Assembly: GCF_027943255.1 (NCBI RefSeq)
Contig: NC_072892.1
Coordinates: 18,437,792-18,501,791, forward strand
Length of the DNA stretch: 64,000 nucleotides
Origin: Anastrepha obliqua
Taxonomy: Eukaryota > Arthropoda > Insecta > Diptera > Tephritidae
Reading direction: 5' to 3'
The translations under genes were made by a program, and so were the position numbers. The notes beneath the pieces were generated by a model. It was given only the letters and a program-made list of their open reading frames with translations, ran no database searches and was not told where the DNA came from. This document shows, in pieces, positions 54,146-64,000 of this stretch. How positions within the stretch are numbered: position 1 is the first letter of the stretch; each line of letters begins with the position of its first letter.

Positions 54146-54238
54146 GAATATTTTGGAGAGCAATAAAAGTAAATATTTTCAATATTATTCTACCGTGTTT
54201 TCATTATTGGACGCAAAATATAAAAGGTAACCCTCGTA

Positions 54239-54690
54239 TATGTATTTAGAAGTCACTAAGGTTCCGTTTTTAAATTCAAATGTACTTTGAAAAATGTGAA
54301 ATATTTAAGAATTTAAATTTATTACTAATGGAGATATAAAATAGAAAAATAAATGTGAAAAAATGTACTAAAACCATTTTGAGTTTTCTGTTTTTTTTTT
54401 TCAGAATAAGTCCACTAAGTTCGGAGAAAATTGGCTTGTGTACATTTATAAATAGACTTGACCTCTTTAATGATTGTTGACATATGTCAATTAAATTCCT
54501 TCAGTATGGCAACTATTTAGCAATTTTTTCCGTCGAACCTATTTTTAATATTTTTTACACAGGCGACTATGCCAAAAAATATCTTTAAAAGTGAATTGTT
54601 ATAAATTGAATAGACATCGAATTGAAAGAAAAAAACTGAAATAAAATTGATTATCTTAACAGTTATAGTACACAGATCGAATATAAACAC
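54239..54690. other. No gene seen; AT-rich spacer
   Basis: Nothing recognised. It ends with the 8-bp ATAAACAC flank of the next transposon. Confidence 0.5.
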
Positions 54691-57600
54691 TAGGGTGGCA
54701 GTTATTTTGCAAGATTATTTTTTTATTGGTGCTACCCCCCAGATTGGTTCCTTTATATATAAAAATGGTGGAAAAAAAGTTTGAAGTAAATCTGGTAAGT
54801 GGAAAGTGTGCCCCCGGGCCTTCAAAGTTTCAAAAAACCCGAAAATTTGTAGTATAAGTACTAGTAGTAAGTAAAGTAGCCGAGCACTTAGTTTATCACA
54901 TTACAATGATAATTCAAATTATTACGCTTAAAAAAAATATATTCAATGCAGAATCTACCAAGTCGTTCGACCCTAGCTTTTTGACTACACATCGTGTCTT
55001 GGTTAATATCAATATCAAAAACTAGTACTAGTATCAAATAAAGTAGGCGAGCATTTCGTTTCTGAAATAACAACGGTAATTCAAATTTTTATGGCTAAAA
55101 AAGTTTTGTATTCAAGTTTTTTAAAAAAATCATTAGTTGCGTACAACATTTGAAGTGAAGACATTCGGTAATACAATGTCGCGACCTCTATTACGAGAAA
55201 AAGTTTATCTGCTCGGGTATTATTCAAATGAAATTTTTGGAAACAAACTTCCATCTGTAAAACAAACGTTACAAGTTTTTTTTTTTCAATTTAAGGGTGT
55301 GTAAGTTAACAATACTAGGCAGTGCTTCACTAGTTGTGCGGGAAGTGATGATATATTGGGAGAAAGCCGGATTCCGACGCAACAACTAAAGAATTGTATA
55401 CCAAAGTTAGAAGGTCTCTATCAGCAGTGGCGGAAACTTCAAAAGCATGCTGCAAGAACGTCGATGGATCATAAGAAAAAATAAAAAGATCTCGTTGAAA
55501 AACTCGAGGATCTCTTCGATATTGCACACGCCAATGCATTGAATATCACATCCATTGAAGAAGATAAGCAGTTCTTAAACAATCAGCGGATGAAAGGACG
55601 CCCGGGGTTTATGTATGGAATTGATTACCAGCTAAGTGCGAAAGAGACTCGAGTTTCTGAGCGAAAATTACGAGAGGAGAAAAGAAAAGAACGAAGCAAT
55701 AATGAAGTTCTTCAATTGAGTAAGTATTTATCTTCATTTTCTCTAGCTACCTATTTAACATGAATATTTATGTATATCGAACTAAATCATACTTATATTG
55801 TTAATACTATTTCTAGCTCAATCTGATATACTGATGACGTCGAGTTCAAGCAGCGGAGAAGATTTAGAAGCGCGTGCTTCAGAGGAAATTCCGCAATGCT
55901 CAAAACATTTGTCTGTACCAGCAAAACTCCTAAGCTTGCTGCTGCTTTGGATAAATGCAAGATCAGTGACAGGAATGCAGTTCATATTCTTATAGCTACA
56001 CTTGAGGCCCTTGGTCAAGATGTGGAGACTTTTGCGATCAACAGGTGGTCTATTAACAATTCTCGTGAGAAACTCCGCGAAAAGAAAGTTACCGACTCTT
56101 TAAGGATAAGGAATTGTCTGCCGCTACGATACATTGGGATAGTAAATTACTGCATCACTAACAGGTAAAGAGACAGTAGACCGACTTCCTGTTATTCTTT
56201 CAAATTGCGGTGCTGATCAACTTCTTGGTGTACCTGCATTGCAATCAGGGAGTGGAAAAGAACAGGCAACAGCTGTTTGCGAAACCCTTGCGGAATGGGG
56301 CCTTCAGGACTACGTAAAAGCATTGGTTTTTGACGCTACTGCCTCTAATACGGGCGCTTTTAATGGTGCGTGTGTTTTGATTGAAAGCTTTCTAGAAAAA
56401 GATCTCTTATATTTGCCTTGCTGCCATCACATATACGAAATCATTTTAAAAGCCGTTTTCGAGGAGAAGATGGGTAAAACTACCGGCCCAACCGTACCAA
56501 TCTTAAAAAAGTTCCAAACTGCTTGGCCTAAAATAAATGTAAATAATTTTAAAACCGGAATCGTGAATAAGAAGATCAGAAAACATTTGGATCCGGTCGA
56601 TGTTTCCCGAGTTCTTAATTTTATACGAATCACGTTGCAAGAACAACAACCGAGAGAGGATTATCGAGAATTTTTACAATTGGCTGCTATTTTTCTTGGC
56701 GAAATACCATCTCGTAGAGTATCCTTCCGTGCTCCAGGAGCTATCCATCGTGCAAGGTGGATGGCTAAGGCTATTTATTGCTTTAAGATATTCATGTTTC
56801 GCGATGAATTTAAATTATCACCGCGTGAGGAAAATGCAATTTGTGATATTTGCATTTTCCTTATCAGTATATATGTATGTATATCGAAGCGTGGTTTTGT
56901 GCACCTTCTGCAGCCAAAGCACCATTTTTGGATTTCAGTGTTCTTTCCAAAATTTATAAATACCAGACAGTTGACGAAGACATCTCTCGTGTGGCTTTAC
57001 AAAAAATCAAAAATCATTTGTGGTAATATATTTATATCCTGAATCCATCGCCTTGGCCTTCTTTGACCCAAATGTGACGGCAGAATCAAAAATAAAAATG
57101 GTAAAGGCGTTGAATCGTGAAACTGATGCTGAATGTGAAAAAAGTATTAAAAGAATAACCGTGGAAACAAGCCAAGTTGCTGAATTATTAAACCAAGGGC
57201 TTGTACAATTTGTCTCGAACAACACAAAACGATTCTTTGCAAGATTTAACATAAATGACGAATTCCTATGCAGAGATTCTGCCCGGTGGCACAAACATGA
57301 CGATTTAAAAGTAGTTAATAAACTTAAAGTAACAAATGATACGGCGGAGAGAGGTGATAAACTAGAAGAGGATTTTAATAAGTTATATACAAAAAACGAG
57401 CGACAAATGCAGTACGTGCTCCAAGTTGTAAGTGACTATCGACAGAAGTTCCCAGACTGCAATAAACAAACTATATCTAAAAATAAAGATTTTTAATTCA
57501 TTTTTATTTTATTTTCTTCAATGAGTTATTTCTTTTTTTTTTTGTTTTTTTTTTATGTTGTTATTAAACTAAATTGCAATGAAGTAAGCGTCATACGGAA

Positions 57601-57936
57601 CTACCTATATATGATAAATACTGTATGGATAATAATTTCCTTCTTCAATTTATATATGTATAACTTAATATACTTTACCAATTAAATTCTTTTACTACTT
57701 ATTTACGCTGTATATATACTCATGTAAAATAAAAAACACACTTTTAATGAAATTAAAATTTTGTGTCATTTTGGGGTAAATTTTGCATATTGAAAGGCTC
57801 GGGGGCACACCTCTCCCCTATCCGATTGGCACCAAATTTCACAGAGGTCATTTTTATATAGAATGGAACCAAACTTGAGGGTAGCCCGCGAAAAATTATT
57901 GTATATAAAAAAACAGGTCAAATAACTGCCACGCTA
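54691..57936 (+). mobile_element. 3.2-kb hAT-like DNA transposon
   Basis: The left end TAGGGTGGCAGTTATTT (54691) and right end, reverse-complemented from 57936, TAGCGTGGCAGTTATTT fit the hAT pattern Y-A-R-N-G. The flanks ATAAACAC (54683-54690) and ATGAACAC (57937-57944) form an 8-bp duplication with one change. Imperfect inverted similarity extends about 130 bp inward, including a shared TGTGCCCCCG string. The interior carries a decayed multi-exon transposase. Confidence 0.85.
55539..57496 (+). pseudogene. hAT-like transposase with a probable intron, frameshifted
   Basis: The first block (55539-55718, RMKGRPGFMYGIDYQLSAKE) is followed by a likely intron: GTAAGT at 55719 and TTTCTAG ending at 55816. 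Later blocks are TPKLAAALDKCKISDRNAVH with ILIATLEALGQDVETFA (about 55930-56040), KETVDRLPVILSNCGADQLL (56170), then the 267-codon frame from 56239. That frame has LVFDATASNTGAFNGACVLI, LPCCHHIYEIILKAVFEE and ARWMAKAIYCFKIFMFRDEF. A further block from 57029 has YPESIALAFFDPNVTAESKI and NTKRFFARFNINDEFL, ending at the stop 57494-57496. The D-x-x-x-SN and C-x-H blocks resemble hAT catalytic motifs. Frameshifts occur near 55920, 56130, 56875 and 57020. The exact family is not known to me. Confidence 0.72.
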
Positions 57937-58211
57937 ATGAACACTCTATCATCCATCATCGGCTCAAAAAATCTCAACATTTCGTATTTGAAACCCGCTT
58001 TTCATTTGCATACATCTGCGTTGCGAAATTGAACTCCCTAATCTATTCTTCTATTTGTTGCGAATATTTGATTAAAGTAACATTTGCTTGTCAAAGTGAC
58101 ATAGATTTCATATTTGAAGCCTCTTAGTTGTGTGCGGCATAGCTCCCGAAAATTGTTTTCTTAAATTCGAATTGACTTCTTTGCCATCCATCAAGAACCC
58201 CTTTTACTTGC
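57937..58211. other. Short unique sequence, possibly intronic
   Basis: No repeat or coding signature. If the minus-strand exon at 58212-58365 is real, this is the beginning of its downstream intron. Confidence 0.4.
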
Positions 58212-58365
58212 CTTTAACCCAATTATCGTAACAGACAATTGCATCGTAAGCATCTACCGTGGAAGTACCACGTAGGAAAAACTTAAGATGAATACGAATA
58301 TCTGGGTCAGCATTAGCACTAACGCGCACTATTTCGCTACGCATTTTGCCAGAAGCGCCATTTCT
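58212..58365 (-). CDS. Candidate host exon, product unidentified
   Basis: On the minus strand a CT/T-rich tract (TTTGACTTTTCTTTTCATAC then TCTGCAG) ends in CAG at 58366, a strong splice-acceptor context. The next 154 bp encode RNGASGKMRSEIVRVSANAD, PDIRIHLKFFLRGTSTVDAY and DAIVCYDNWVK without a stop. The composition is protein-like and not similar to any transposon protein I know. The exon could end at AAG before GCAAGT (58211-58206), a textbook GC-type donor, or 4 bp further at a GTAAAA donor. If neither is used, the frame stops at TAA (58204-58206). It is flanked by transposons on both sides, as expected of an exon in a long intron-rich gene. I do not recognise the protein. Confidence 0.45.
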
Positions 58366-58472
58366 CTGCAGAGTATGAAAAGAAAAGTCAAAGAGCAGTA
58401 AATCCACAAAATCGCTATTCTCATGTCGGGATGAAGAGATAAAGTAGTTTTTTCGCAGTAAAAATATAGTAA

Positions 58473-60250
58473 GTAGGGGTGTTCTTTCGCCCCTACTTTG
58501 GCTAGTTGCTATTGACGAAGTTCTGATAATGCTAAATAAGGGTGAGGTTAAGGTAGCATACGCCGATGACTTGGTCCTGATGGTATCGGGACAGTTTCCC
58601 TCAGTCATGGCTAAGATTTTGGAAAGGTCACTGGTTGTACTCAGTCGCTGAGCTGCCACTTGCGGCCTTCGAGTCAACTCTGACAAAACGGAGCTGGTGC
58701 TTTTTACCAGAAAATATAAACCTCCACCCTTTCGACTTGCCAAATTAAACAACCATGTTCGCCCGCTCTCATCGGTAGTTAGGTATCTTGGAGTGATACT
58801 TGACTCCATATTCCATTGGAAGCTACACATTGGAAACCGGGTAAAGAAGGCCAGTATAGCCTTCTACTCATGCAAATCTATGTTCGATAAAAAATGGGGT
58901 CTCAAGCCACAGGTCGTGCTGTAGATGTACAACGCATTGGTTTTGCCAATTTTAACGTATGGATGCCTGGTTTAGTGGAAAGCTCTTCGAAGGGGCTACT
59001 ATATTACTAAACTGGGGAGGGTGCAAAGGGCTGCATGCATTGGCAACACCGGAGCATGTAAAACTTGCCCCAGTGCTGCCCTGAATGTCCTTTTGCACTT
59101 ACTTCCCATCGACTTTTACGTTATTTCCATCGCAGCTCAAAGTGCAATCAGGTTAATGGAGGTTGGTCTCTGGCCGCATTCTCTCAAGGGATATGGTAGC
59201 ATTTTCGGGCAGTTAACACCGTATTTTTCTCATTTCGATACTGATTCTGCAATTCGTACAGATCTCTTTATCTGCAAACTGCAGTTTGTGGGTCGTGCCA
59301 GGGCTATCTTTCCAAATAGACAGGATTGGATCGAGGAGAAAATCTGCACCGAAGCTTGCACCTCTGTCTTCACTGATGGTTCCAAAATGGAACCAGCCAA
59401 TTTTTCTATCTTCTTTAAACTGCCGAACACTGCTAGTGTTTTTCAAGCAGAAGTCTTTGCGATTCTGCAGGTATGCAAAATGCTTAGGGAACGCGGGAGC
59501 GAGGAAGATATTAACATTCTCTCCGATAGTTAAGCCGCGATCAAGGCTCTGACGACGCCATGGTGCAGAATGAATCTAGTAAACTCCAGTAAGTAGGAGA
59601 TCAAATCTCTTGGGTGTGCAGGTAACATTTTTCTGATCTGGGTTCCAGGACATAGGAACATAGAGGGAAATGGAATTGCTGATGAGCTTGCGAGGAAGGG
59701 GACTGAATTGGCCTCAGAGATCTCCTACCCGGTCATCGGCATCCCCCTGATAGTTGCTAAAGGGGAAATTCACAAATTATTTCAAAGGAAAGCGCAGAAA
59801 AGATGGAGCTCCAATTCTTCATGTGCTATTTCGAAAACTCTTTGACCCCAGTACCATAAACAAAGGACTCAGAAAGTCCTTTGGACTCCTCGACATTCAA
59901 TTTCCAAACTCGTAACTGTGTTTACCGGTCACTGGATGATCGACACACACGCGAAATAGCTAGGGTTACCATTTAACTCCCATTGCAGAAGCTGTGGGAT
60001 CTTTCAGAGAAGGAGACTGCTGAGCACTTTCTCTGTAAATGCCCGGGTTTGGTAGCTAGACGATTAAGGTCACTGGGTGCTCGCTTCTTCGACAGCCTGG
60101 GGCAGTGCGCCAACCTAAATCCCATCAATCTTCTCCATTATATTAACAGCTCTGGCTGGCTGTAGATATCTGCCTGTTGGAGGTCTCGTAGTGGTATTTA
60201 AACGGCGCTTTAGTGCTACTTGAGGAGTGCCAGATTGGCACTTCAAGCAT
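58473..60250 (+). pseudogene. Jockey-like LINE, RT palm to 3' end
   Basis: Starts inside the RT at RGVLSPLLWLVAIDEVLIML, continues VKVAYADDLVLMVSGQFPSV (catalytic YADD), GLRVNSDKTELVLF, VVRYLGVILDSIFHWKLHI and, after a stop at 58922, MYNALVLPILTYGCLVWW. It continues to the RT/RNase H spacer (LNVLLHLLPIDFYVISIAAQ), then CTSVFTDGSKMEPANFSIFF (first RNase H Asp) and ILSDS before a stop at 59532. It resumes with IWVPGHRNIEGNGIADELAR, SISKLVTVFTGHWMIDTHAK and, in another frame, EKETAEHFLCKCPGLVARRL to SSGWL and a stop at 60163-60165. At least six in-frame stops and one frameshift were seen; most of the text is collinear. Endonuclease and the start of the RT are missing. Confidence 0.9.
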
Positions 60251-61268
60251 TTCACCTACCTAAAATATAATTAATTATAAAAAAAATTTTTGCTAGAAAA
60301 TATATAAAATTAAAAACTGACAAATTGTATCCGTTTTCAAAGAGTGGTAAAACTGTTATTTCCACCAGTCACTTCAAGAGAAAGAATAGTTTCGCATATT
60401 AGTTATGTCTCCAAATTCCCTAGAACCCCACCCGCCGGGAAATAGTATTTTTCCCTTCAGGATGCTAAGCATGTACGCGCATAGATACATATGTACATAA
60501 GATGATATGAATTTGCATGTATGTTGTTGTTGGTAGTGGAGCTTGTGTGTGTTACTAGTCACGCTCTTTAAGCCCATTCCTTCTGGAGCACACAGAAATG
60601 GGCTGCACCAGCTGCTCGTTCTTCTTTTTATGGCAGAGTCTATGAGATGCTATTTTTAACACAAATATAACAAGAAATATTGACAATTAATGACAGCAGT
60701 GATCTACTACACTCCACATGCCTCCACCCAGGCCAACAATCACTTTTGAAATAACAAGACTGGTGACACTATATTAGGCTTATGTGCCAATCCAAAGCAA
60801 GTCCCACATGGGAAATTGTCAGAAATAGCAGCCGATTTATTTATGTACTAATACACATGATTTTTGTTCATGTATGCAAGTATTAACGCACACACATGTA
60901 GGTACACATGCAGATATACTCGTACTTGCATGGAGACGTGATTAGGAGTTTGTATCCGTTTTGCAAATCATAAATTGTGAGCGTTTCGGTATTTTCCATG
61001 TCTGTTTTGACATTTTTTTAGTGATTTAGGTTTGTTTTCTATCAACACTCATGGATATGTACACACTCATGTATACATATGTATATGTATTCACTATATA
61101 TTGGTGACAAGGGAGATTTGGCAAATTTTTGATTGATGAGTTCAGTTGGCCAAGTTAGCAGCGCAAGTAGTTGTTGTCGTTTGACAGGTGTTGTTGCTAT
61201 TATTCAAGTAGAATATGACTTATGTGTGTATATGTGCACATACATATATACATATATATGTATACATA
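60251..61268. other. No gene seen; microsatellite-rich spacer
   Basis: Contains ACATATGT/CATACATA-type tracts (about 61060-61090 and 61228-61268) and TTGTTGTTG near 60523-60531. No coding or transposon signature. Confidence 0.5.
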
Positions 61269-61424
61269 TACAGTGAAAGCTCCCACAAGCGGACACTCAC
61301 GGTTCCACAACTTTCGTCCGCTTATGGGGAGTGTCCGCTTATGGGGGTTGAAAAAAAAACTCTAGGTTAAAATTACTATCCCACCTCTTTAAATAATTTT
61401 TTATGTTCTTTTATGGTATGTTAA

Positions 61425-62285
61425 GATGCTTTCCATTTCAATTCAACCGGGCTATTCGGGTCATGTTCTTCGATTTCGATGTAACTCAAATGTGTTGCTC
61501 TCTGGTCAAAATAATGAGACACGTATTTTTTTGTTCGCCCGAAAAAAATTTTTTTCAAAACTTATCGGCAATTTTGTTTTTCGGCTCAAACTCGATTTTT
61601 TTTAATTATATAAGAAAAAATTTTTTTTAAATGCCCATAACTTAGTCAAAAATGAACCGATTTTAATAATTCTGGGTTAAAAATGATCGTCATTACTTAC
61701 AGGAGCGACTTAATGTAGAAAAAATTGCAAAAAAGTAGTTAAAAATTTTTTATTTAGCAAAAAAGAAAAAAAAATGAAATTTTTTCGAAATTCAATATTT
61801 CAAAAAGTGTATTTTTTGTTTTTTTATAACTTTTCCCAAATCAAAAGGACATCTCAAACTTTAATTGAGCTGAATGCCTAGTAGCTAAAATGAGTTGTTT
61901 TTGAGTAATGAATTTTTGAGTAAAAACCCTGTTTCGCACTTTTTGTTTTTTGCAAAATAAAACATTTTCAACTTCTTTTTTGCAATTGTTTCTGCATGAA
62001 GTCACTCGTGTAAGTAATTACGATTATTTTGAACCCAGAATCATTCAAATCGGTTCATTTTTGACTAAGTTATGGGCATTTAAAAAAAAATTTTTCTTAT
62101 ATAATTAAAAAAAATCGAGTTTGAGCCGAAAAACAAAATTGCCGATAACTTTTGAAAAAAAATTTTTTCGGGCGAACAAAAAAATACGTGTCTCATTATT
62201 TTGACCAGAGAGCAACATATTTGAGTTACATCGAAATCGAAGAACATGACCCGAATAGCCCGGTTGAATTGAAATGGAAAGCATC
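61425..62285. mobile_element. Foldback element (family C), simple 861-bp copy
   Basis: Starts GATGCTTTCCATTTCAATTC after TTAA (61421-61424) and ends GAATTGAAATGGAAAGCATC before TTAA (62286-62289). Arms of over 300 bp are inverted copies with a short non-palindromic centre containing GAATGCCTAGTAGCTAAAAT. It has no transposase; ORFs in the arms are mirror artefacts. Larger copy at 46869-48398. Confidence 0.95.
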
Positions 62286-62489
62286 TTAAGTTTTTTTTCA
62301 TATTTATTGAAAAATATATATGTAGTATGTATGTACATTTTTATATTGGGAACAATGAGTATATTTACACATTTGAATATACATATTTAATTGAACATAT
62401 TTATATTTTAGGCTTCAAAAATTCATATACCGTAGTCTGTCGTAGATTTTCCTGCTTATGTTTCAGAAAAAGGTTTTGAAGATGACATT

Positions 62490-63614
62490 CTAAAGTCTTG
62501 GGAATCCAATAATATCGTCTCTTAGAAATTGTTTAATGCGACGCAGTTGTTCTAATGCTTCAGGATATGACTTGATCTGATATTCATCCTGGACACATAC
62601 ATGATTTGAGTCTTCGCTTTCTCCATCAGATAATTCCTCAGTACTAATTTCGTCAATGACAACGTCAATATTATTGTCTTCTGTATTAACAATTTCGTCG
62701 ATTAACAAAAACTCTTCTGTATACTGACCTTGCTGATTTTCATTTAAAATCTTTTTCAAAGCCGCTAGTGTCGATATGGGAATATCATTCTCTGCCTCGA
62801 AGTCAGAACAGCGGAGCTTTTTGAAACCCGGCTTTCGAAAAACAATTCTTAATAGTTTCTGCCGTTACGTTTTCCCATGAAGATTTAATAAAAAAAACAG
62901 CCTCCAAAATGTCAAAAGTTTTTGAAAGTCTGTCTATTGGAATGTCTCCTAATTTTGTCAAAATATGTTTGATTATATGGCATCTGTAATGACACTTAAA
63001 ATTTTGTATTATACCCTGATCGAGGGGCTGACAAACGGATGTTGTATTAGCAGGTAAAAAGATCAACTTTATTTTATTTAGTTTAATAACTCGAGGGTGA
63101 GTTGCAGCATTGTCCAAAAATAATAAAATTTTTCTCTTCTGGCAGCCCATTTTTTTATCAAGCATTTCTAGCCACTCACACATAATTTCACGAGACATCC
63201 AAGCTTTCCGGTTTGACTTCCATTCCACTGGCAAACTTCCTATATTGCCTCTTTTAAAGGCGCGTGGGCATGCTGCTTTTCCGATAACCAATGGCTTTTC
63301 TTTATCTCCAACCATATTGGCACACAATCCTCGAAATTAACCTCGGAAGATTCCCCACATATTCTTTTGAAAGTCACATTACCATCCATTTGACGCAGAA
63401 AAATTTTGAATACCTAATCGGCCAGCGATTTCTTTTGCTTTTCCTTTATAATAATACCCGATATTGGTATATTTTGGCTTCTGGCCTTAACGAACCATTC
63501 GAAACTCAAATGGTAAATTTTTGAGCCATCCGCGTTTAAGAACTTTTTCTTTTTGTTGACGTTATCACCGCCCATCCATATTCTTTTAATATCTTTTATT
63601 TCAACTATTGTCAA
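62490..63614 (-). pseudogene. pogo/Tigger-like transposase, first catalytic Asp lost
   Basis: Minus-strand blocks in order: KKKKFLNADGSKIYHLSFEW with FVKARSQNIPISGIIIKEKQ (63414-63614), the DNA-binding part of the family; a damaged junction around 63330-63410; then the 174-codon frame from 63327. That frame has MCANMVGDKEKPLVIGKAAC, SLPVEWKSNRKAWMSREIM, KILLFLDNAATHPRVIKL (second Asp) and LPANTTSVCQPLDQGIIQNF (third Asp). After a frameshift near 62815 the acidic C-terminus (62490-62759, EFLLIDEIVNTEDNNIDVVI) follows to the stop. The NADETG-type first-Asp motif that should precede the CANMVGD block is missing, as is the N-terminal psq helix-turn-helix. Confidence 0.87.
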
Positions 63615-63837
63615 TCTACTATCTTTGTTGTCCGTGGATTAGAGTATCGCGTCCGCTTTCGAGAGGTGATTAGAACAAAAAAAATGAGAAAAAGTGTCCG
63701 CGTCCGGTTATTAGAGTGGAATTCGTTCTAAAAATACAACATAAAGCTTGGTTCCTCAGTTTTTGTCCGGTTATGGGGAGTGTCCGCTTATTGGAGGTGT
63801 CCGCAAGGGGAGTTTTCACTGTATATATATATATTGT

Positions 63838-64000
63838 ATATTCGTGCGGTTTTTTTTCGAAATTTGAATTTCGGATCATTCCCATGGCTTTTAAACGTTT
63901 GGAAATGGTTGATTGATCAACTCCCAAAGTTTTTGCAACCTCTTCTTGCGTTTGAGCCGGATCTTGATCGAGCAATTCCTCCAATTCGGTATCCATGAAC
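63838..64000 (-). pseudogene. mariner transposase N-terminal fragment at the window edge
   Basis: On the minus strand from the window end: MDTELEELLDQDPAQTQEEV, AKTLGVDQSTISKRLKAMGM and IRNSNFEKKPHEY. This is the second helix-turn-helix of a mariner transposase (Q-x-x-x-A/L-A-x-x-LGV-x-Q-x-x-IS-x-RLKAMG). It is cut off at 63838 by a TA repeat next to the pogo element. The rest of the element, if present, lies beyond the window. Confidence 0.78.

Larger units (their letters stand above)
50168..54238 (+). mobile_element. Host mariner (family D) carrying several nested insertions
   Basis: The left end TA-CGAGGGCTGCTTTTTATATT (50168) and right end, reverse-complemented from 54238, TA-CGAGGGTTACCTTTTATATT form the outer inverted repeat. 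Its own transposase is spread over 52793-53375, 53595-53800 and about 54010-54140. It is interrupted by a deleted mariner (50270-51363), a second mariner-like element (51442-52752), a SINE tail (53380-53594) and an unidentified T-rich piece (about 53800-54000). Without inserts it would be about 1.3 kb. Confidence 0.85.
61271..63821 (-). mobile_element. pogo/Tigger-like element carrying a nested foldback element
   Basis: The left end CAGTGAAAGCTCCCACAAGC (61271) and right end, reverse-complemented from 63821, CAGTGAAAACTCCCCTTGCG, with TA on both sides (61269-61270 and 63822-63823), are typical of pogo/Tigger elements. Sub-terminal GTGTCCGCTTAT repeats occur near both ends. The transposase is on the minus strand. 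A family C foldback element is nested at 61425-62285. Confidence 0.93.

Noticed and set aside
58204..58830. 208-codon minus-strand open frame as one protein
   Set aside because: Its N-terminal two thirds are antisense to the LINE reverse transcriptase. Only the last about 50 residues after a splice acceptor look like genuine coding sequence.
61403..62338. Paired frames beginning with similar peptides in opposite orientation
   Set aside because: They read the two inverted arms of the foldback element, and the same peptides appear at 46744-47058 and 48339-48659.

Overview
This window looks like non-coding, transposon-packed DNA from a higher dipteran, most likely a tephritid-type fruit fly. 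The evidence is an AT-rich background, many mariner/Tc1-like elements with TA target duplications, Jockey-, R1-, CR1- and RTE-like LINE 3' ends, tRNA-derived SINEs, and abundant TATG/ACAT microsatellites. The organism call is inference. I find no complete host gene, no canonical tRNA or rRNA gene, and no prokaryotic feature. The window reads as a long intron or intergenic region.

Layout. At 0.1-9.2 kb there are LINE fragments, two internally deleted mariners 8 bp apart, a short MITE, and a 5'-truncated RTE-like LINE. At 9.9-13.5 kb lies a broken transposase of a TTAA-targeting element, itself hit by a TTAA MITE. At 13.9-15.2 kb is a nearly full mariner with a dead catalytic site. At 16.1-18.0 kb is a Tc1/mariner-like element with a long open transposase, interrupted near its N-terminus by a LINE. 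At 18.1-21.9 kb is a pile of LINE pieces in a mariner remnant and a Jockey element carrying an R1-like insertion. At 24.4-31.3 kb are two complementary deletion derivatives of one Tc1/mariner-like family plus an RTE-like LINE. At 31.4-39.5 kb are TTAA MITEs (one nested in another), a tRNA SINE, small mariner remnants and LINE tails. The stretch 39.5-43.3 kb is poor in recognisable transposons. At 43.3-48.6 kb are a composite SINE family, a hAT-type MITE, foldback elements and LINE/Tc1 debris. At 50.2-54.2 kb is a mariner containing at least three other insertions. At 54.7-57.9 kb is a 3.2-kb hAT-like element with a decayed, intron-containing transposase. At 58.2 kb is one possible host exon on the minus strand. 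At 58.5-60.3 kb is a Jockey-like LINE. At 61.3-63.8 kb is a pogo/Tigger-like element carrying a foldback element, and another mariner remnant runs off the right edge.

How the parts relate. Almost every recognisable reading frame belongs to a mobile element, and nearly all are disabled. Several groups look like autonomous/non-autonomous partners: deletion mariners sharing one breakpoint, TTAA MITEs alongside a TTAA transposase, and SINE copies ending in the same short 3' tail as an RTE-like LINE. Nesting and target-site duplications let the order of many insertions be read directly. Three short reading frames (58.2, 34.5 and 23.6 kb, all minus strand) are the only host-coding candidates, and none was identified.
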